64,000 bases of DNA from Orobanche coerulescens (Eukaryota > Streptophyta > Magnoliopsida > Lamiales > Orobanchaceae), in the NCBI GenBank assembly GCA_033398695.1, contig CM065819.1, positions 7,861,501 through 7,925,500 of the forward strand, in the 5' to 3' direction. The notes under the pieces were generated by a model. That model did not search any database, had not been told where the DNA came from, and saw only the letters and a program-made list of their open reading frames with translations. Position numbers and translations under genes: made by a program. Of this stretch, positions 37,017 through 49,124 are shown piece by piece (the stretch's first letter is position 1; the number at the start of each line of letters is the position of its first letter).

Positions 37017-37559
37017 TGTAATATCCGCAATTTCGATTTCCGGTAATTTTCTTTTTTGGCGGAAGTCCATCTTAGAGATTCTGTTGTGACCGTTTCGTCA
37101 TTCTGAGAATGATTAATTCTGCACTTTTTGTCATCCGAGTTCGTTTCGGTATCGTTTTGTTAAGTTCCGTGTTCTTAAGCGGCTTTTCTGCACTTGAGTT
37201 CGATTCTTGCGAATCTCGTACGAAACTATTGTTTTGAGTTTCTTGTAAGTTCATTTAATGTTATTATTCATGTTGCGAGCTTTGGCTTTGTGTTTCGATC
37301 GTGTATCATGTATTTTGGACGTTTTGGGCCGTTTTCGTAATTTTCCAAAGTTTGGGGTAATTACTTTCCATTGTCGAATTTCGAGCCTTCGGGTGGTCGT
37401 AATCGTGTGTTCTCTTAGCTCTTGGATTTGTATTTGCGATTACTTCATAACCGTATCTTCGATTCATATTCAGGTTCGAGTTTCGGGGTCGTCCGGGCCG
37501 TCGGAAGTGGCCACAACCGAGTCACGGCCGCACCTTGTGGAGCAGGTACTGGCCTGGAC

Positions 37560-37789
37560 GAGTTACAGCCGTAAGGTGCCGGTTACGGCCATAAGTTATC
37601 GGCAATCCCAGGTTGGACGAAGGCCGGTTACGGCCGTAAGGCGTGTTGGTTACGACCGTACGATGCCGGTTACGGCCGTAAGGGGGTGCCGGTTACGGCG
37701 TAAGTGATCGGCTGGCGCTGGGCAGATTTTTGACGAATGCCGGTTACGGCCGTAACCGGTAGTACGGCCGTAACCCTGTCGGCATAAAT
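37560..37789 (+). promoter_or_regulatory. Palindrome array TTACGGCCGTAA and TATA box, TR-GAG 5' LTR
   Basis: Repeated TTACGGCCGTAA with single-base variants (TTACAGCCGTAA, TTACGACCGTAC), followed by CATAAATAGG. The motif equals that of LARD-A, not that of the sibling LARD-1. Confidence 0.75.
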
Positions 37790-38775
37790 AGGCCAGGTGA
37801 CCGGCCACGCCTCATTTTTTTCCCTTTTTCTCATTTCTTGCGACGGCTGGCGACGGGAGTTCGGGAACCCGAGTTCTTGGCCGGTTCTAATCGATTCCAA
37901 GGCATTTTGGAAGATTCTTGTTGATTATATCAACATCTAATCCGTGTTTTTTGTCGAATCAAGGTATTTCCTTACTTAGAACCTTGATTGTATGATTTTT
38001 GGGGGTTTCTTCGTGATTCATTGATTTTATCCGAGATTAATGAATTGGTTATGGTATTCTTGTTGTCTTGGCCTTGATCTTCGGATTTTGTAACTCTTTT
38101 ATCGATTTTTACCAACTCGGAACATTGATTTCTGATTTCCTTGAAGAACCCTCGAATCCTTGTTGTTTTTCGGGTTGTTTCGGACGTCGTTTAGCGTTAT
38201 TGATTCGTAGTGATTTTGTTTTCGTAGCTTCCGTGGAGTTGTTGGGTTCTTGGTCGATCTTGGAAGTTCGAAGGCTACCCGGCCGTGTCCGTTCATCGTT
38301 TTCATTGCTCGCGGTATCGAGGCAAGTATCTTGCCCATACGTTTCATGTTTCATAGGCATTATTGTTGGTAAATGATTTTATGTAAAATCCGGATGTTTA
38401 ATGAATGTTAAGAAAGTATCGGTATATTCTCGATAAATGTTGTCTTTCAGCGATAATTCGGATGCTTCGTAAATAAGTGTTTTTTTGCCTATGTGTGTTA
38501 ACTTCGTTTGTTGAAAGACTTATGATCACATTTAGTGAATGTAATAAACCGTAATCAGTTACCGAGGATTACGTGTTGTTATGTGTGCTTGTTCGGTGAA
38601 TATGTGACGGGTGATATCGGTTGTTACTCCTTTGAAAGGAGGTTGTGATGCTTAATGTTGTTTGGCTTGATAGTTGGTTATTGTTGTGTGCTTGTCGTAT
38701 GTGATGTGCCTCCGGGTATGATCGTTGAATCTCCGGGATCCATACTTGCTAGTATGGGTCGGGCGTGACCGTAGG

Positions 38776-39075
38776 GTTATCCATCGGGTATGTCTTGCGG
38801 GGACTCCGAGGTCCGTAGCTTGTTAGCGCGATGTCGGGTAACTTGTGTGGTTATCCATCGGGTATGTCTTGCGGGGACTCTGAGGTTCGTGGCTTGTTAG
38901 CGCGATGCCGGGATAACTTATGGTTGTGATTTGGTTATGAATGTATCTGTGCTTGTGGTCACGTGACTGTTGTTACGGTGACATGTGATTCGGTATCGTT
39001 TCCCTGTGGGTTATTCACTCGGGTATGTTCTACGGGAGCATCTGAGGTCTGTGGCTTGCTAGCACGGGACGCGAA
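38776..39075 (+). repeat. ~75-bp tandem repeats in the TR-GAG leader
   Basis: Units at 38776 and 38850 share GGTTATCCATCGGGTATGTC; a third, diverged unit starts near 39009. The 3' LTR has the same at about 44513-44810. Confidence 0.85.
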
Positions 39076-39429
39076 TAGTTTGTGGAAACATGTTGTTATG
39101 ATATGATCGGGTCTCGGACCCCGTGCTTGTGATCGGAATGGTATGATTGGGTCGTGGACCCCGTGTGTTGTTATCGTAATTGTGCTTTGGGAAAATGACT
39201 TTTGGGCTGTCCCCCTAAATGTTTTCGAAAGGTTTGAGAATTCTTTAATCCCAAATGTTTTCAAAACTCCCGAGATCGTAAAATGTTTTTACAAGGTGTA
39301 TATCGGGTTTACCCCTATCATTCGATTTTACCATTTTGATCAGTGATTTACCTTGGGAAGTATGTTTATGATTTCTTAGTCCTTGGAGTATGATATGTAT
39401 GGCTTGCTTTCGTATTTTATACTTGCACA

Positions 39430-39473
39430 AGCAAAACAGTGGAGTTTTGCTAACCCCCCGAGTATTCGGGGGG
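39430..39473 (+). other. Twin perfect hairpins, TR-GAG 5' LTR
   Basis: AGCAAAAC/GTTTTGCT (39430-39451, 8-bp stem) then CCCCCCGAGTATTCGGGGGG (39454-39473, 8-bp stem, loop GTAT). The same pair is in the 3' LTR at 45168-45209. Confidence 0.8.
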
Positions 39474-39835
39474 TGGATGTCTGTATTGCATTCAGGTTTT
39501 GGGGAGCATAGCATAGGGTCGGCATGAAGGATGATGAAAGATGAATGATACTAATCACAAGAGGACCGTTTGATGTCGTATTGGTTTAGTTGTATTTTAT
39601 TTCCGTTGCATTATTTTTTCCCCGTTGTACGGGAGTATTTTGTATTTGACCCCTGTGTGGGCATGTATTGAGATTGAGTTCTATTTTTGTATTGAAAGAC
39701 CAAATCGGTCTACTGAGTCATTTTAGCCTTAAAGGCATTGTTGAGATGTTCGATGTTATTACCAGCCTGGTAGATCCTTAAGGAAAGGTTCTACGGCGTG
39801 TAATATCCCTGAGTGGATTGGAGGTGTTACATAAA

Positions 39836-39846
39836 TGGTATCAGAG
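39836..39846 (+). other. Primer-binding site of TR-GAG
   Basis: TGGTATCAGAG, 4 bp after the LTR end; initiator tRNA-Met type. Confidence 0.88.
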
Positions 39847-41051
39847 AATAGGTTGTCGAAACCTATGCTGTCGGGTTTAGTAGTGTCTGTTGTGTTTTGT
39901 CTCATCGGATTATGTCTGACGGAGTCGTGTCGCGACGCGTCGGCTGAGTTGGTTGGTCGTGATTAGTATCGTGGGGTGATCATCATCTTCGTGCGACCTG
40001 TGGATGTAAGTCTCCCTTCTACGTGTTGTGCCTCGTGTGACACGAGTTACGGGTATGATTATGTGTTAAGTGACGGAGTCTCTATGCAGATTCTTGGTTT
40101 CGTGATGCGTTTATGTGAATCTCATATTTCGTTTATATGAGGAGTGTTGTCATTATTTATGTCCCTTTGAATACGATATTCGACTGTTTGTTTCAGGTAA
40201 AAGACAGGTGTTGTCTTGGTTTTGGACGAGATGATACATGTATTGTGATGTATGTAAGTGAGTGTTGTTACCTGTGGCTTTTTAGGCATTCTAGCCTAAT
40301 AGATTTTTGAAAAACCTTGAGTATCTTAGAAAATAAATTTCGAGACGTACTTTTAAAATGAATTATTTTCTCGCGGTACTTTCAAGGTATTTTCTAGTGC
40401 CGTAATATATTTCAAAACTATTCCAGTAGGGGACCAAAATATTTTGAGATATTTTCAATTATTTTGAAATGCTATGCCTAGACCCGAGGGTCGAATATTT
40501 CTGAAAGTTTTTCACTAAAAGATAAGTGTCCTCGTTTTTGTTCAAATGCAAGATGGTTTTCAAAGTCTCGACAATGATGTTTGTTCAACTTTCTGCAAAG
40601 TGATACTCAAGATCAACTAGTGTTTCCAATTTTTTTCAGAAGGTGGTTTTCGTTTTTAAAACCTATCTTTCCGGTGTGAGGCCCGGGAATGTATATATGA
40701 TTTTAGCATTACCGTTAGTGGTGGTGTGAGCGTGGAGTCGTTCACCACACAGTTGTTGTGTTAGCCCTCTGTGAGAGGTGTAATGTTGGTATTGAATGTT
40801 GTCGTTTTATGATGATTTGTGTGTTATCGCACCCGTGCGAGCTGTTGGAACTTGGGTTTGCATGATTGGGTACATACGTGGTTGTTTCATGATGTTTAGT
40901 GATCGTATACTGGATATCGTTCAGAACGGTGAGGTCGTCGAATGATACCGTCGTTGCTGTGGTATTTGTATGTGTGTTTCTTTACGATGGTAATCGTTGT
41001 AAGTGTTGCGTGTTATGATTTCCTGTTGTGCTGAGTGGTTGCTTATTCAGT
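39847..41051 (+). other. Untranslated leader of TR-GAG
   Basis: 1.2 kb with no sustained frame. It matches the LARD-1 interior on the opposite strand. Confidence 0.65.
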
Positions 41052-42053
41052 ATGTCGAGGGTTAGAGGTTGTGGTCGTGGCGACCGGGTGCGTGATCAGG
41101 ATCATGCTACTGGTGATGATATCGGTGTCGGTGTTGCTACTATTTTACAGCAGGTAGCTACACAGATGACTCAGTTGACTCAGGCAGTTCAGGGCATTAC
41201 AGATGTGACCCAGAACACTGGTGCAAATCAGTGGCTTCGAGAAGTGGTTTGTATGAACCCCCCTCGTTTTGCTGGTGCTGCCGATGCATTAGGCTGGGAT
41301 GGTTGGCTTTTCCAGTTGGAAAAGATATTCGAGGCAGTTGATTGTCCTGAAGAGCGGAAGGTACCTATTGCTCAGTACCTTCTTGACAAAGATGCTGCTA
41401 ATTGGTGGGAAGCTGTTAAACCTCGTGATCGTAATGTCACGTGGGCGGAGTTACAGGCATTTATGGAAGCTGAGTTCTGTATGAAACCGATTAGAGAGCA
41501 GAGGATTCACGAATTTTATTTGGCAGAACTGCAAGATATTTCAGTGTCAGAGGCTATCATCGACTATAGCAAACAACTCAGTTATGTGCGAGATCGTGGG
41601 AGAACCGAGGAAGAGAAGATCTTTCACTTTGACAGACGGATGAATCCAGAGATTCACGTGTATATGTCGGGACTCACTTGCACTTCGTTGAGGGACTATC
41701 AAGATCGAGTCTTAGCTCGTGAACTAGCTTCATTATCGTCGGAGCGTGTACCCGAGTCAAAGAAGCAGAGGAAATCTGATGACCTTGTGGACAATGCAGG
41801 AGTTGGTGTTTCTAGTCTACAACATCGTGGTCTTTCCGCTGTGAAACTCCATCGCTCGATCCGTGGAACTGAGAGTTCCAAGCTGTCTGCTTTGACTCAT
41901 GGTAAAGCTAGGAGGTGTTTTAACTGCAATGTGTCGGGATATGTTCGTGCACATTGTCCTTCTCTGCCAGTAACGTGTTACAAGTGCGGGCTTGAGAGAC
42001 ACCAGGTTCAGTTTTGCGAGTTGGTCACCGAGCCTTCCGAGGCACGGACTTGA
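41052..42053 (+). CDS. Gag of TR-GAG (333 aa), zinc knuckle 1 altered
   Basis: The capsid-nucleocapsid precursor that packages element RNA. ATG at 41052 is chosen because the frame upstream to 41028 has no other ATG. After a basic Gly/Arg N-terminus comes the gypsy gag core (WLREVVCMNPPRFAGAADAL, then VPIAQYLLDKDAANWWEAV, residues about 65-130) and two zinc knuckles near the end. Knuckle 1 is CFNCNVSGYVRAHC, with Tyr where the family has His; knuckle 2 (CYKCGLERHQVQFC) is complete. It aligns well with gag of Del (56370). The frame is fully open, which is unusual in this window, and there is no pol behind it. Expression is unproven. Confidence 0.85.
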   Translation: MSRVRGCGRGDRVRDQDHATGDDIGVGVATILQQVATQMTQLTQAVQGITDVTQNTGANQWLREVVCMNPPRFAGAADALGWDGWLFQLEKIFEAVDCPEERKVPIAQYLLDKDAANWWEAVKPRDRNVTWAELQAFMEAEFCMKPIREQRIHEFYLAELQDISVSEAIIDYSKQLSYVRDRGRTEEEKIFHFDRRMNPEIHVYMSGLTCTSLRDYQDRVLARELASLSSERVPESKKQRKSDDLVDNAGVGVSSLQHRGLSAVKLHRSIRGTESSKLSALTHGKARRCFNCNVSGYVRAHCPSLPVTCYKCGLERHQVQFCELVTEPSEART

Positions 42054-42753
42054 GCACTGATATCAGGACCGACTCCGAGGAGTCCCTGGGGGGCGTGGTA
42101 TATCAGTTGTATGTTATGTTATTTTCTTACCTTGTTGTTTCGAATTTCAAAGATTTTGTTCTTTTACTCGAAGTAGATCGGATTTTGAACTCCTGTATTT
42201 TCGACTCTGTTGACTCGTTTATGTTCGTTGGCATTTTCTGAGCTTGTCCTGTCCCTTGCTTTTGTTGGTCGAATGAGTGTGGTATTGTTTCGGAATAACT
42301 CGTTTGTCGTTGTGACCTTTCAATTGCCATTCTATTTTATGTGGATCTTATGTGAATGCACATCTTGTTGTTATCTCCGGATCATATGATGTCTTGAGTT
42401 GAAGTGTGAACTTCGGAGTCATTTTTTGATCGTTGTGGTTCGATCATTGTTATTTGATCGTTTGTGTTTATTTTCTATTTTCTCGACTGTGTGTTTCCTT
42501 GTAACAGGTGCTTTGTGTTTTGTGATAGTTCGAATAATCGACTTGATTGTATTATCTGTTTGATGACGCTTGTCACTTGTTGGTTTTATTATGTCTCTAC
42601 CGGTGGCGTGGTGTTGGTCGTCGTGGAGCGTGTTTTCACGCCGTATATTCCTTTGTGTTGCTTGTAACGTTTCACCGATGGGCGTAAGTTACGCATTTCT
42701 TGTTTATCTCATTGAGTTGTCCTGGCGGGATATTGCTTCTCTCTACTTGTTTT
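42054..42753 (+). other. Non-coding stretch after gag in TR-GAG
   Basis: No protease, RT or integrase motif. It matches the LARD-1 interior (minus, about 20690-19874). The conserved hairpin (42754-42772) follows. Confidence 0.65.
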
Positions 42754-42772
42754 AAGTTTCGGGACGAAACTT

Positions 42773-42790
42773 CTTTTCAGGAGGGTAGTA
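42773..42790 (+). other. Polypurine tract of TR-GAG
   Basis: CTTTTCAGGAGGGTAGTA lies directly before the 3' LTR. Confidence 0.75.
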
Positions 42791-45566
42791 TGTAATATCC
42801 GCAATTTCGATTTCCAGTAATTTTGTTTTTTGGCGGAAGTCCATCTTAGCGACTCTGTTGTGACCGTTTCGTCATTCCGAGAATGATTAATTCTGTACTT
42901 TTTGTCATCCGAGTTCATTTCGGTATCATTTTGTTGAGTTCCGTGTTCTTAAGCGGCTTTTCTGCACTTGAGTTCGATTCTTGCTAATCTCGTCCGAAGT
43001 TTCTCGTAAGTTCATCTAATGTTATTATTCATATTGCGAGCTTTGGCTTGGTGTTTCGATCGTGTATCATGTATTTCGGACGTTTTGGGCCGTTTTCGTA
43101 ATTTCCCAAAGTTTAGGGTAATTACTTTCCATTGTCGAATTTCGAGCCTTCGGGTGGTTGGAATCGTGTGTTCTCTTAGCACTTGAATTCGTCTTTGCGA
43201 GTACTTTGTAACCGTATCTTCGATTCATATTCAGGTTCGAGTTTCGGGGTCGACCGGGCCGTCGGAAGTGGCCACGGCGGAGTCACGACCGCACCTTGTG
43301 GAGCGGGTACTGGCCTGGACGAGTTACGGCCGTAAGGTGCCGGTTACGACCGTAAGTGATCGGCAGGCCCAGGTTGGACGAAGGCCGGTTATGGCCGTAA
43401 GGTGTGTTGGTTACGGCCGTACGATGTCGGTTACGGCCGTAAGGGGGTGCCGATTACGGCCGTAAGTGATCGGCAGGCGTTGGGCAGATTTTTGACGAAT
43501 GTCGGTTTCGGCCGTAACGCACTGCCGGTTACGGCCGTAACCCTACCGGCATATATAGGCCAGTGACCGGCCGGACCTCATTTTTTCCTTTTTCTCATTT
43601 CTTGCGACGATTGGCGATGGGGGTTCGGGAACTCGAGTTCTTGGCCGGTTCTAATCGATTCCAAGGCGTTATCAACATCTAATCTGTGTTTTTCGTCGAA
43701 TCAAGGTATTTCCTTACTTAGAACCTTGATTGTATGATTTTTCGGGGTTTCTTCGTGATTCATCGATTTTATCCGAGATTAATGAATTGGTTATGGTATT
43801 CTTGTTGTCTTGGCCTTGATCCTTGGATTTTGTAACTCGTTTATTGATTTTTACCAACCCGGAACATTGATTTCCGATTTCCTTGAAGAACCCTCGAATC
43901 CTTGTTGTTTTTCGGGTTGTTTCGGACGCCGTTTAGCATTATTGATTCGTAGTGATTTTGTTTTCGTAGCTTCCGTGGAGTTGTCGGGTTTTTGGTCGAT
44001 CTTGGAAGTTCGAGGGCTACCCGGCCGTGTTCGTTCGTCTTTTTCATTGCTCGCGGTATCGAGTCAAGTATCTTGCCCATACATTTCATGTTTCGTAGGC
44101 ATAATTGTTGGTAAATGATTTTATGTAAAATCCAAATGTTTAATGAATGTTAAAAAAGTATCGGTATGTTCTCGATAAATGTTGTCTTTCAACGATAATT
44201 CGGATGATTCGTGAATAAGTGTGTTTTTGGCCTATGTGTGTTAACTCTCTTTGTTGAAATACTTATGATCACATTTAGTGAATGTAATAAACCGTAATCA
44301 GTTACCGAGGATTACGTGTTGTTATATGTGCTTGTTCGGTGAATATGTGACGGGTGATATCGGTTGTTACTCCTTTGAAAGGAGGTTGTGATGCTTAATG
44401 TTGTTTGGCTTAATAGTTGGTTATTGTTGTGTGCTTGTCGTATGTGATGTGCCTCCGGGTAGGATCATTGAATCTCCAGGATCCATACTTATGGGTCATG
44501 CGTGACCGTAGGGTTATCCATCAGGTATGTCTTGCGGGGACTCCGAGGTTCGTGGCTTGTTAGCGCGATGCCGGGATAACTTGTGTGGTTATCCATCAGG
44601 TATGTCTTGCGGGGACTCCGAGGTTCGTGGCTTGTTAGCGCGATGCCGGGATAACTTATGGTTGTGATTTGGTTATGAATGTATCTGTGCTTGTGGTCAC
44701 GTGACTGTTGTTACGGCGACATATGATTCGGTATGGTTTCCCTATGGGTTATTCACTCGGGTATGTTCTATGGGAGCATCTGAGGTCCGTGGCTTGCTAG
44801 CACGGGATGCGAATAATCTGTGGAAACATGTTGTTATGATATGATCGGGTCTCGGACCCCGTGCTTGTGATCGGAATGGTATGATTGGTTCGTGGACCGC
44901 GTGTGTTGTTATCATAATTGTGCTTTGGGAAAATGACTTTTGGGCTGTGTCCCTAAATGTTTTCGAAAGGTTTGAGAATTCTTTAATCCCAAATGTTTTC
45001 AAAACTCCCGAGATCGTAAAATGTCTTTACAAGGTGTATACCGGGTTTACCCCTATCTTTCGATTTAACCGTTTTGATCAGTGATTTACCTCGGGAAGTA
45101 TGTTTATGATTTCTTAGTCCTTGGAGTATGATATGTATGGCTTGCTTTCGTATTTTATACTTGCACTAGCAAAACAGTGGAGTTTTGCTAACCCCCGAGT
45201 ATTCGGGGGGTGGATGTCTGTATTGCATTCAGGTTTTGGGGAGCATAGCACAGGGTCGGCATGAAGGATGATGAAAGATGAATGATACTAATCACAATAG
45301 GACCCGTTTGATGTCGTATTGGTTTAGTTGTATTTTATTTCCGGTGCAGTATTTTTTTCCCTATTGTACAAGAGTATTTTTTATTTGACCCCTGCGTGGA
45401 CATGTATTGAGATTGAGTTGTATTTTTGTATTGAAAGACCAAATCGGTCTACTGAGCCATTTTAGCAAGGCATTGTTGAGATGTTCGGTGTTGTTACCAG
45501 CCTGGTAGATCCTTAAGGAAAGGTTCTACAGCGTGTAATATCCCTGAGCGGATTGGGGGTGTTACA
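42791..45566 (+). repeat. 3' LTR of TR-GAG
   Basis: 2776 bp, same order as the 5' LTR. It carries TATATA at 43552-43557 where the 5' copy has TAAATA, and lacks a ~20-bp stretch near 43668 present in the 5' copy. Confidence 0.9.
43320..43557 (+). promoter_or_regulatory. Palindrome array and TATA box, TR-GAG 3' LTR
   Basis: TTACGGCCGTAA units from 43324 on, more intact than in the 5' LTR, with variants such as TTATGGCCGTAA, then CATATATAGG. Confidence 0.75.
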
Positions 45567-46640
45567 ATCATATGGTACCCTGTACAACTTCTCCAACAGA
45601 ACTCTGTTCACAAAGATCTCAATCCCTTGAACAGTCGCAGAGATATCAGAAACCTCACCTCCTCTCCTCTAAGACGAGTACTTGAACGAGGCATCCAAGT
45701 AGAATTCTTCCACGATTTTCTCATCATATAACCTAGTATGGTGACGAGCGAGGCAATACAGACCTTGCTATTTCACCCTTGAAACAACTACTTCCATCCC
45801 AACAGAGTCATCTCCCTAAATATCAACATGTTCCATCACCATAGATGTGGAAAAGATTGCGTCCATTGATGATTGATTCCTTCTTCATGGAAAGGGAAGA
45901 TATCTGAGAAGTCGACATTTTTGCAGAAGAAAAATTTGAAGAACTAGGAAATTTCGCAGAAAAATGCAAAGAATAGCATAAAATATGTAGACTATTTGCT
46001 TAAGACTCGTTTAATTTGCAAAAAGCATAAAGAGTCTAAGGGAGCAAAATACAGTCCTTTTATAGGGTGCAAGGAAGATTATGGTTTATAATGTGAACGG
46101 TCAGATTTAAGGAATGGGAACCGTCTTTTTAAAGAACGTACAGGATGGATTCAGAGTAACTTGTACATATGATCCATATATTTTTGAAATGATGACTGGT
46201 CCCACTTCTGATTGTTGTCGTCTCTTATTGCCCGAAACGGTTGTTTAAAATAATTAGAATCGCGGCATTTGAGGCAATAAAGTCTAGGTGTCTTTAAAAA
46301 CTATTAATGGATAATACGTTTGAAATATAAATAGGGCACATGGACTTAAAACGTTTTCTGTACGAATAGAATTATATTATAATATTAATTAACATCCTAC
46401 AGTGTATTTGCTGTATCCGTGAAAATACAGCGTTTCCCCTTAAAAGGTACATACAGGATTCAATTCTTACACCAATTTTTGGATTAATACTGTATTCATG
46501 GGTCCGACTGTATTCCCTCTTAATTAAAGCACACGTCAGTTGTAGGAAGGTTCTATGCCTCCTTTTTTCTACAGTAAGGTATGACTTGTTCCGAGTGTAC
46601 AGTTAATTAAAGTGGATACTGTATTCTTGGGTCAGCATTC
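45567..46640 (-). pseudogene. Start of the env-like region of the SIRE copia
   Basis: Lies just after RNase H on the minus strand. An untranslated AT-rich stretch (46640-45930) is followed by fragments of a reading frame, with several stops. The frame at the TR-GAG target site is continuous with the better preserved block starting at 37011. Only the context makes it env-like. Confidence 0.4.
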
Positions 46641-46671
46641 CCCCGTAATTGATGAGTAAAAGCATAAAAAC

Positions 46672-47580
46672 TTACAGGGAGTCAAGTTTTAGCATTCCCA
46701 ATTCTTGACGAAGCATACAAAATCTGGTTGTGCTGAGAGGTTTTGTAAGGATGTCGTCCAACTGAATGTCTGTATGAATCTTCTTGATCCGAACATCCTT
46801 ATTCTCAACATGATTCCTTATGAAGTGATGCTTCATACCAATATGCTTAGTTCGCGAGTGCATTATTGTGATCGCACTCGTGCTATCGCACATGATTGAC
46901 ATCTCTCCGACACTAATTACATAATCCTGTAGTTGATGTTACATCCAGAGAATCTGCATACATCAACTTCCAGCGGCATAATATTCCGACTCAGCTATAG
47001 AAAGCGAGTTGGACAATTGCTTCTTACTGAACCATGACACAAGTCTAGGTCAAAGAAAGTAACAAGTACAACTTGGACTCTTCCTATCCAAGTTACAGCC
47101 TATGAGATCCGAGTCGTTGTAGCTAACTAAATCGAATCCTCCTTCCTTAGGATACCATAATCCTACATCAATTGTTCCTTTCACGTACTTAAGGATTCAT
47201 TTGGCTGTTGTGAAGTGTGACTCCTTAAGTGCTACTTGATACTGAGCACACACTTCTACAGCAAATTGGATATCGGGCCTGCTAGTTGTTAGGTAGAGGA
47301 GTGAGCCTATAAGCTTCTTGTAGAGTGATTGATCAGCCGACTTTCCAGCTTCGTCAGCACTAATTTATATGGGAGTGCTCATGGGGGTTGACGTGGATTT
47401 GGAGTTGTTCATCCCAAACTTGTTGAGAAGCTCTTTGTTGTACTTCTCCTGGTTGATGAAGATTCATGTGGGCAGTTTCTTAACCTGCAATCCTAGGAAA
47501 TAACTAAGTTCTCCCATCATACTCATTTCAAATTACTTTGCATGAGATACGAGAATCTTTGACATAAAGCAAGATTAGTA
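46672..47580 (-). pseudogene. RNase H of the SIRE copia
   Basis: 46902-46672 reads MSIMCDSTSAITIMHSRTKH (second Asp) and IHTDIQLDDILTKPL, the classic copia RNase H end. Above it (47580-46902) the expected RT thumb and RNase H start can be followed only in pieces with many stops, including AESEYYAA near 46990. Confidence 0.82.
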
Positions 47581-48221
47581 GAATCAAATATAATATCATC
47601 GACATATATTTACACCATTAACAGGTCATCACCTTCCTGTATTTTAAATAGAGTCTTGTCCACAGCACCTTTCTCATACCCATTGTTGATTAGGTACAGG
47701 GACAGGGTATCATACCAAGCTCTAGGTGCTTGCTTAAGTCCATACAGAGTTTTCCATAGTTTGTATACTAGGTCTGTGCCTTCAGTGTTGACAAACCCTG
47801 GTGGTTGTTCAACATAGGCTTCTTCGGTGAGATCTCCATTTAGGAATGCTCTCTTCACATCCATTTGATATGCTATAGAACTCATATGGGCGGAAAAAGC
47901 TAGAAATATCCTGATGGATTCTATTCTGGCTACAGGGGCAAAAGTCTCATCATAATCTATGCCTTCTTCCTGTCTGTAGCCTTGGGCGACTAGACAGGAT
48001 TTGTTCCTGATAACAAGTCCCTTCTCATCCTTCTTGTTTCTAAATACTGATTTAGTTCCAATTATAGCTTGATGTTCTGTCCTGGGTACTAGATACCATA
48101 CATTGTTTCTTTCGAAATCATTAAGCTCCTTTTCCATAGAAGTGATCCAGTGAGATTTATTCAAAGCTTCATTGGTCGAAACAGGTCCGGATTGGACTAA
48201 GAATACAGCTAGGGTGCACAT
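47581..48221 (-). pseudogene. Reverse transcriptase of the SIRE copia
   Basis: Open for 203 codons: [60 protein letters not shown] and [20 protein letters not shown]. The frame then meets a TAA exactly before the catalytic box, which continues as IYVDDIIF after the stop. A CAA-to-TAA change explains it. Confidence 0.87.
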
Positions 48222-48566
48222 AGCTAGTATCCTAAGTTCAACTTGAGATTTCCATACAGGAAATGGAGATTTCTCATATTCAGTTTCTTCGTGCGCACAC
48301 AGTACAGTTCATTGTGTACCCTGTATTCTTCTTAGGGTAGATACACCAACATCAATATCACCTATAATCAACTCATGTGGATGATCTCTTAACCATCTCC
48401 TGTCAGATTCTAATTCGGCATCTCGTACTGTACCATGTGATGCTGTAATCTTGGCTTCATCTTGTACAGCATCAATTTTGACTACTTCTAATCTTACAGC
48501 TGTGTGATTGATTTCTAAGTATACGACTGGCTCTATTGGAGTTTGAGGGTCATTGATGGAGAGTGT
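48222..48566 (-). pseudogene. Integrase-RT linker of the SIRE copia
   Basis: Decayed sequence between integrase and RT, without a sustained frame. Confidence 0.5.
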
Positions 48567-49120
48567 TTAGATATTGTGGGTTAAGTCTTCTACTCCTGTA
48601 GGATCATAATGAGGTTCATCGAACACTACATGGACATATTTCTCTATTGTCAGCTTCTTTTTGTTAAAGATCCTGAAAGCTTTGCTGACAGAGGAATATC
48701 CTACAAATATTCCTTCATCTGACTTTTTGTCAAAGGCCTTGAGTTGATCTTTCCTATTATTCAGAACATAACACCTGCATCCAAAGATATGAAAGTATCC
48801 AACCAATGGGTTTTTATTATTCCACACCTCATAGGCGGTTTTGTTGTGATGCTTGTTCATGATACAACAATTCTGTGTATAGCATGTTGTATTTGTTGCT
48901 TCTCCCCAGAAACGTTGTGTCAACTTGCTTGCAGCTGTCATGGTTCTTGTTGCTTCCTTGAGTGTTCTATTATTTCGCTCGGCAATACCATTTTATTGAG
49001 GAGTCCGGGGTGCTGAGTATTCGTGTTGTATTCCATTGTCCGAATAGTATTGCTCTATAAAGCGATTTTTAAATTCAGTACCTCTGTCGGAACGTATGGA
49101 CACGATACTCAACCCTTTCT
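48567..49120 (-). pseudogene. Integrase, C-terminal half, of the SIRE copia
   Basis: 48941-48567 carries HNKTAYEVWNNKNPLVGYFH, FGCRCYVLNNRKDQLKAF and GIFVGYSSVSKAFRIFNKKK, the usual copia integrase C-terminus. The segment with the second Asp and the Glu (about 49110-48945) is present but broken by stops. Confidence 0.82.
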
Positions 49121-49124
49121 CATT

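Larger units (their letters stand above)
38322..39495 (+). other. Candidate GC-AG leader intron in the TR-GAG 5' LTR
   Basis: CGAG/GCAAGTATC donor and GCATTCAG/GTTTTGG acceptor. In the 3' LTR the donor is changed to GAGTCAAG (about 44063), so that copy would be inactive. Confidence 0.4.
37017..39831 (+). repeat. 5' LTR of TR-GAG
   Basis: Order: palindrome array (37560-37775), TATA-like TAAATA (37784-37789), GT donor candidate (37964), GC donor candidate (38322-38323), ~75-bp repeats (38776-39075), twin hairpins (39430-39473), TTCAG acceptor candidate (39494-39495), LTR end. Confidence 0.9.
37017..45566 (+). mobile_element. TR-GAG: gypsy-derived element with gag but no pol
   Basis: LTRs 37017-39831 (2815 bp) and 42791-45566 (2776 bp) both start TGTAATATCCGCAATTT and end GGTGTTACA. 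PBS and PPT are present, and the 3.0 kb interior encodes a single open gag. Flanking 5-mers ATCAA (37012-37016) and ATCAT (45567-45571) are an imperfect TSD. Gag-only LTR elements are a known plant class (TR-GAG). It needs RT and integrase from another element. Confidence 0.9.
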
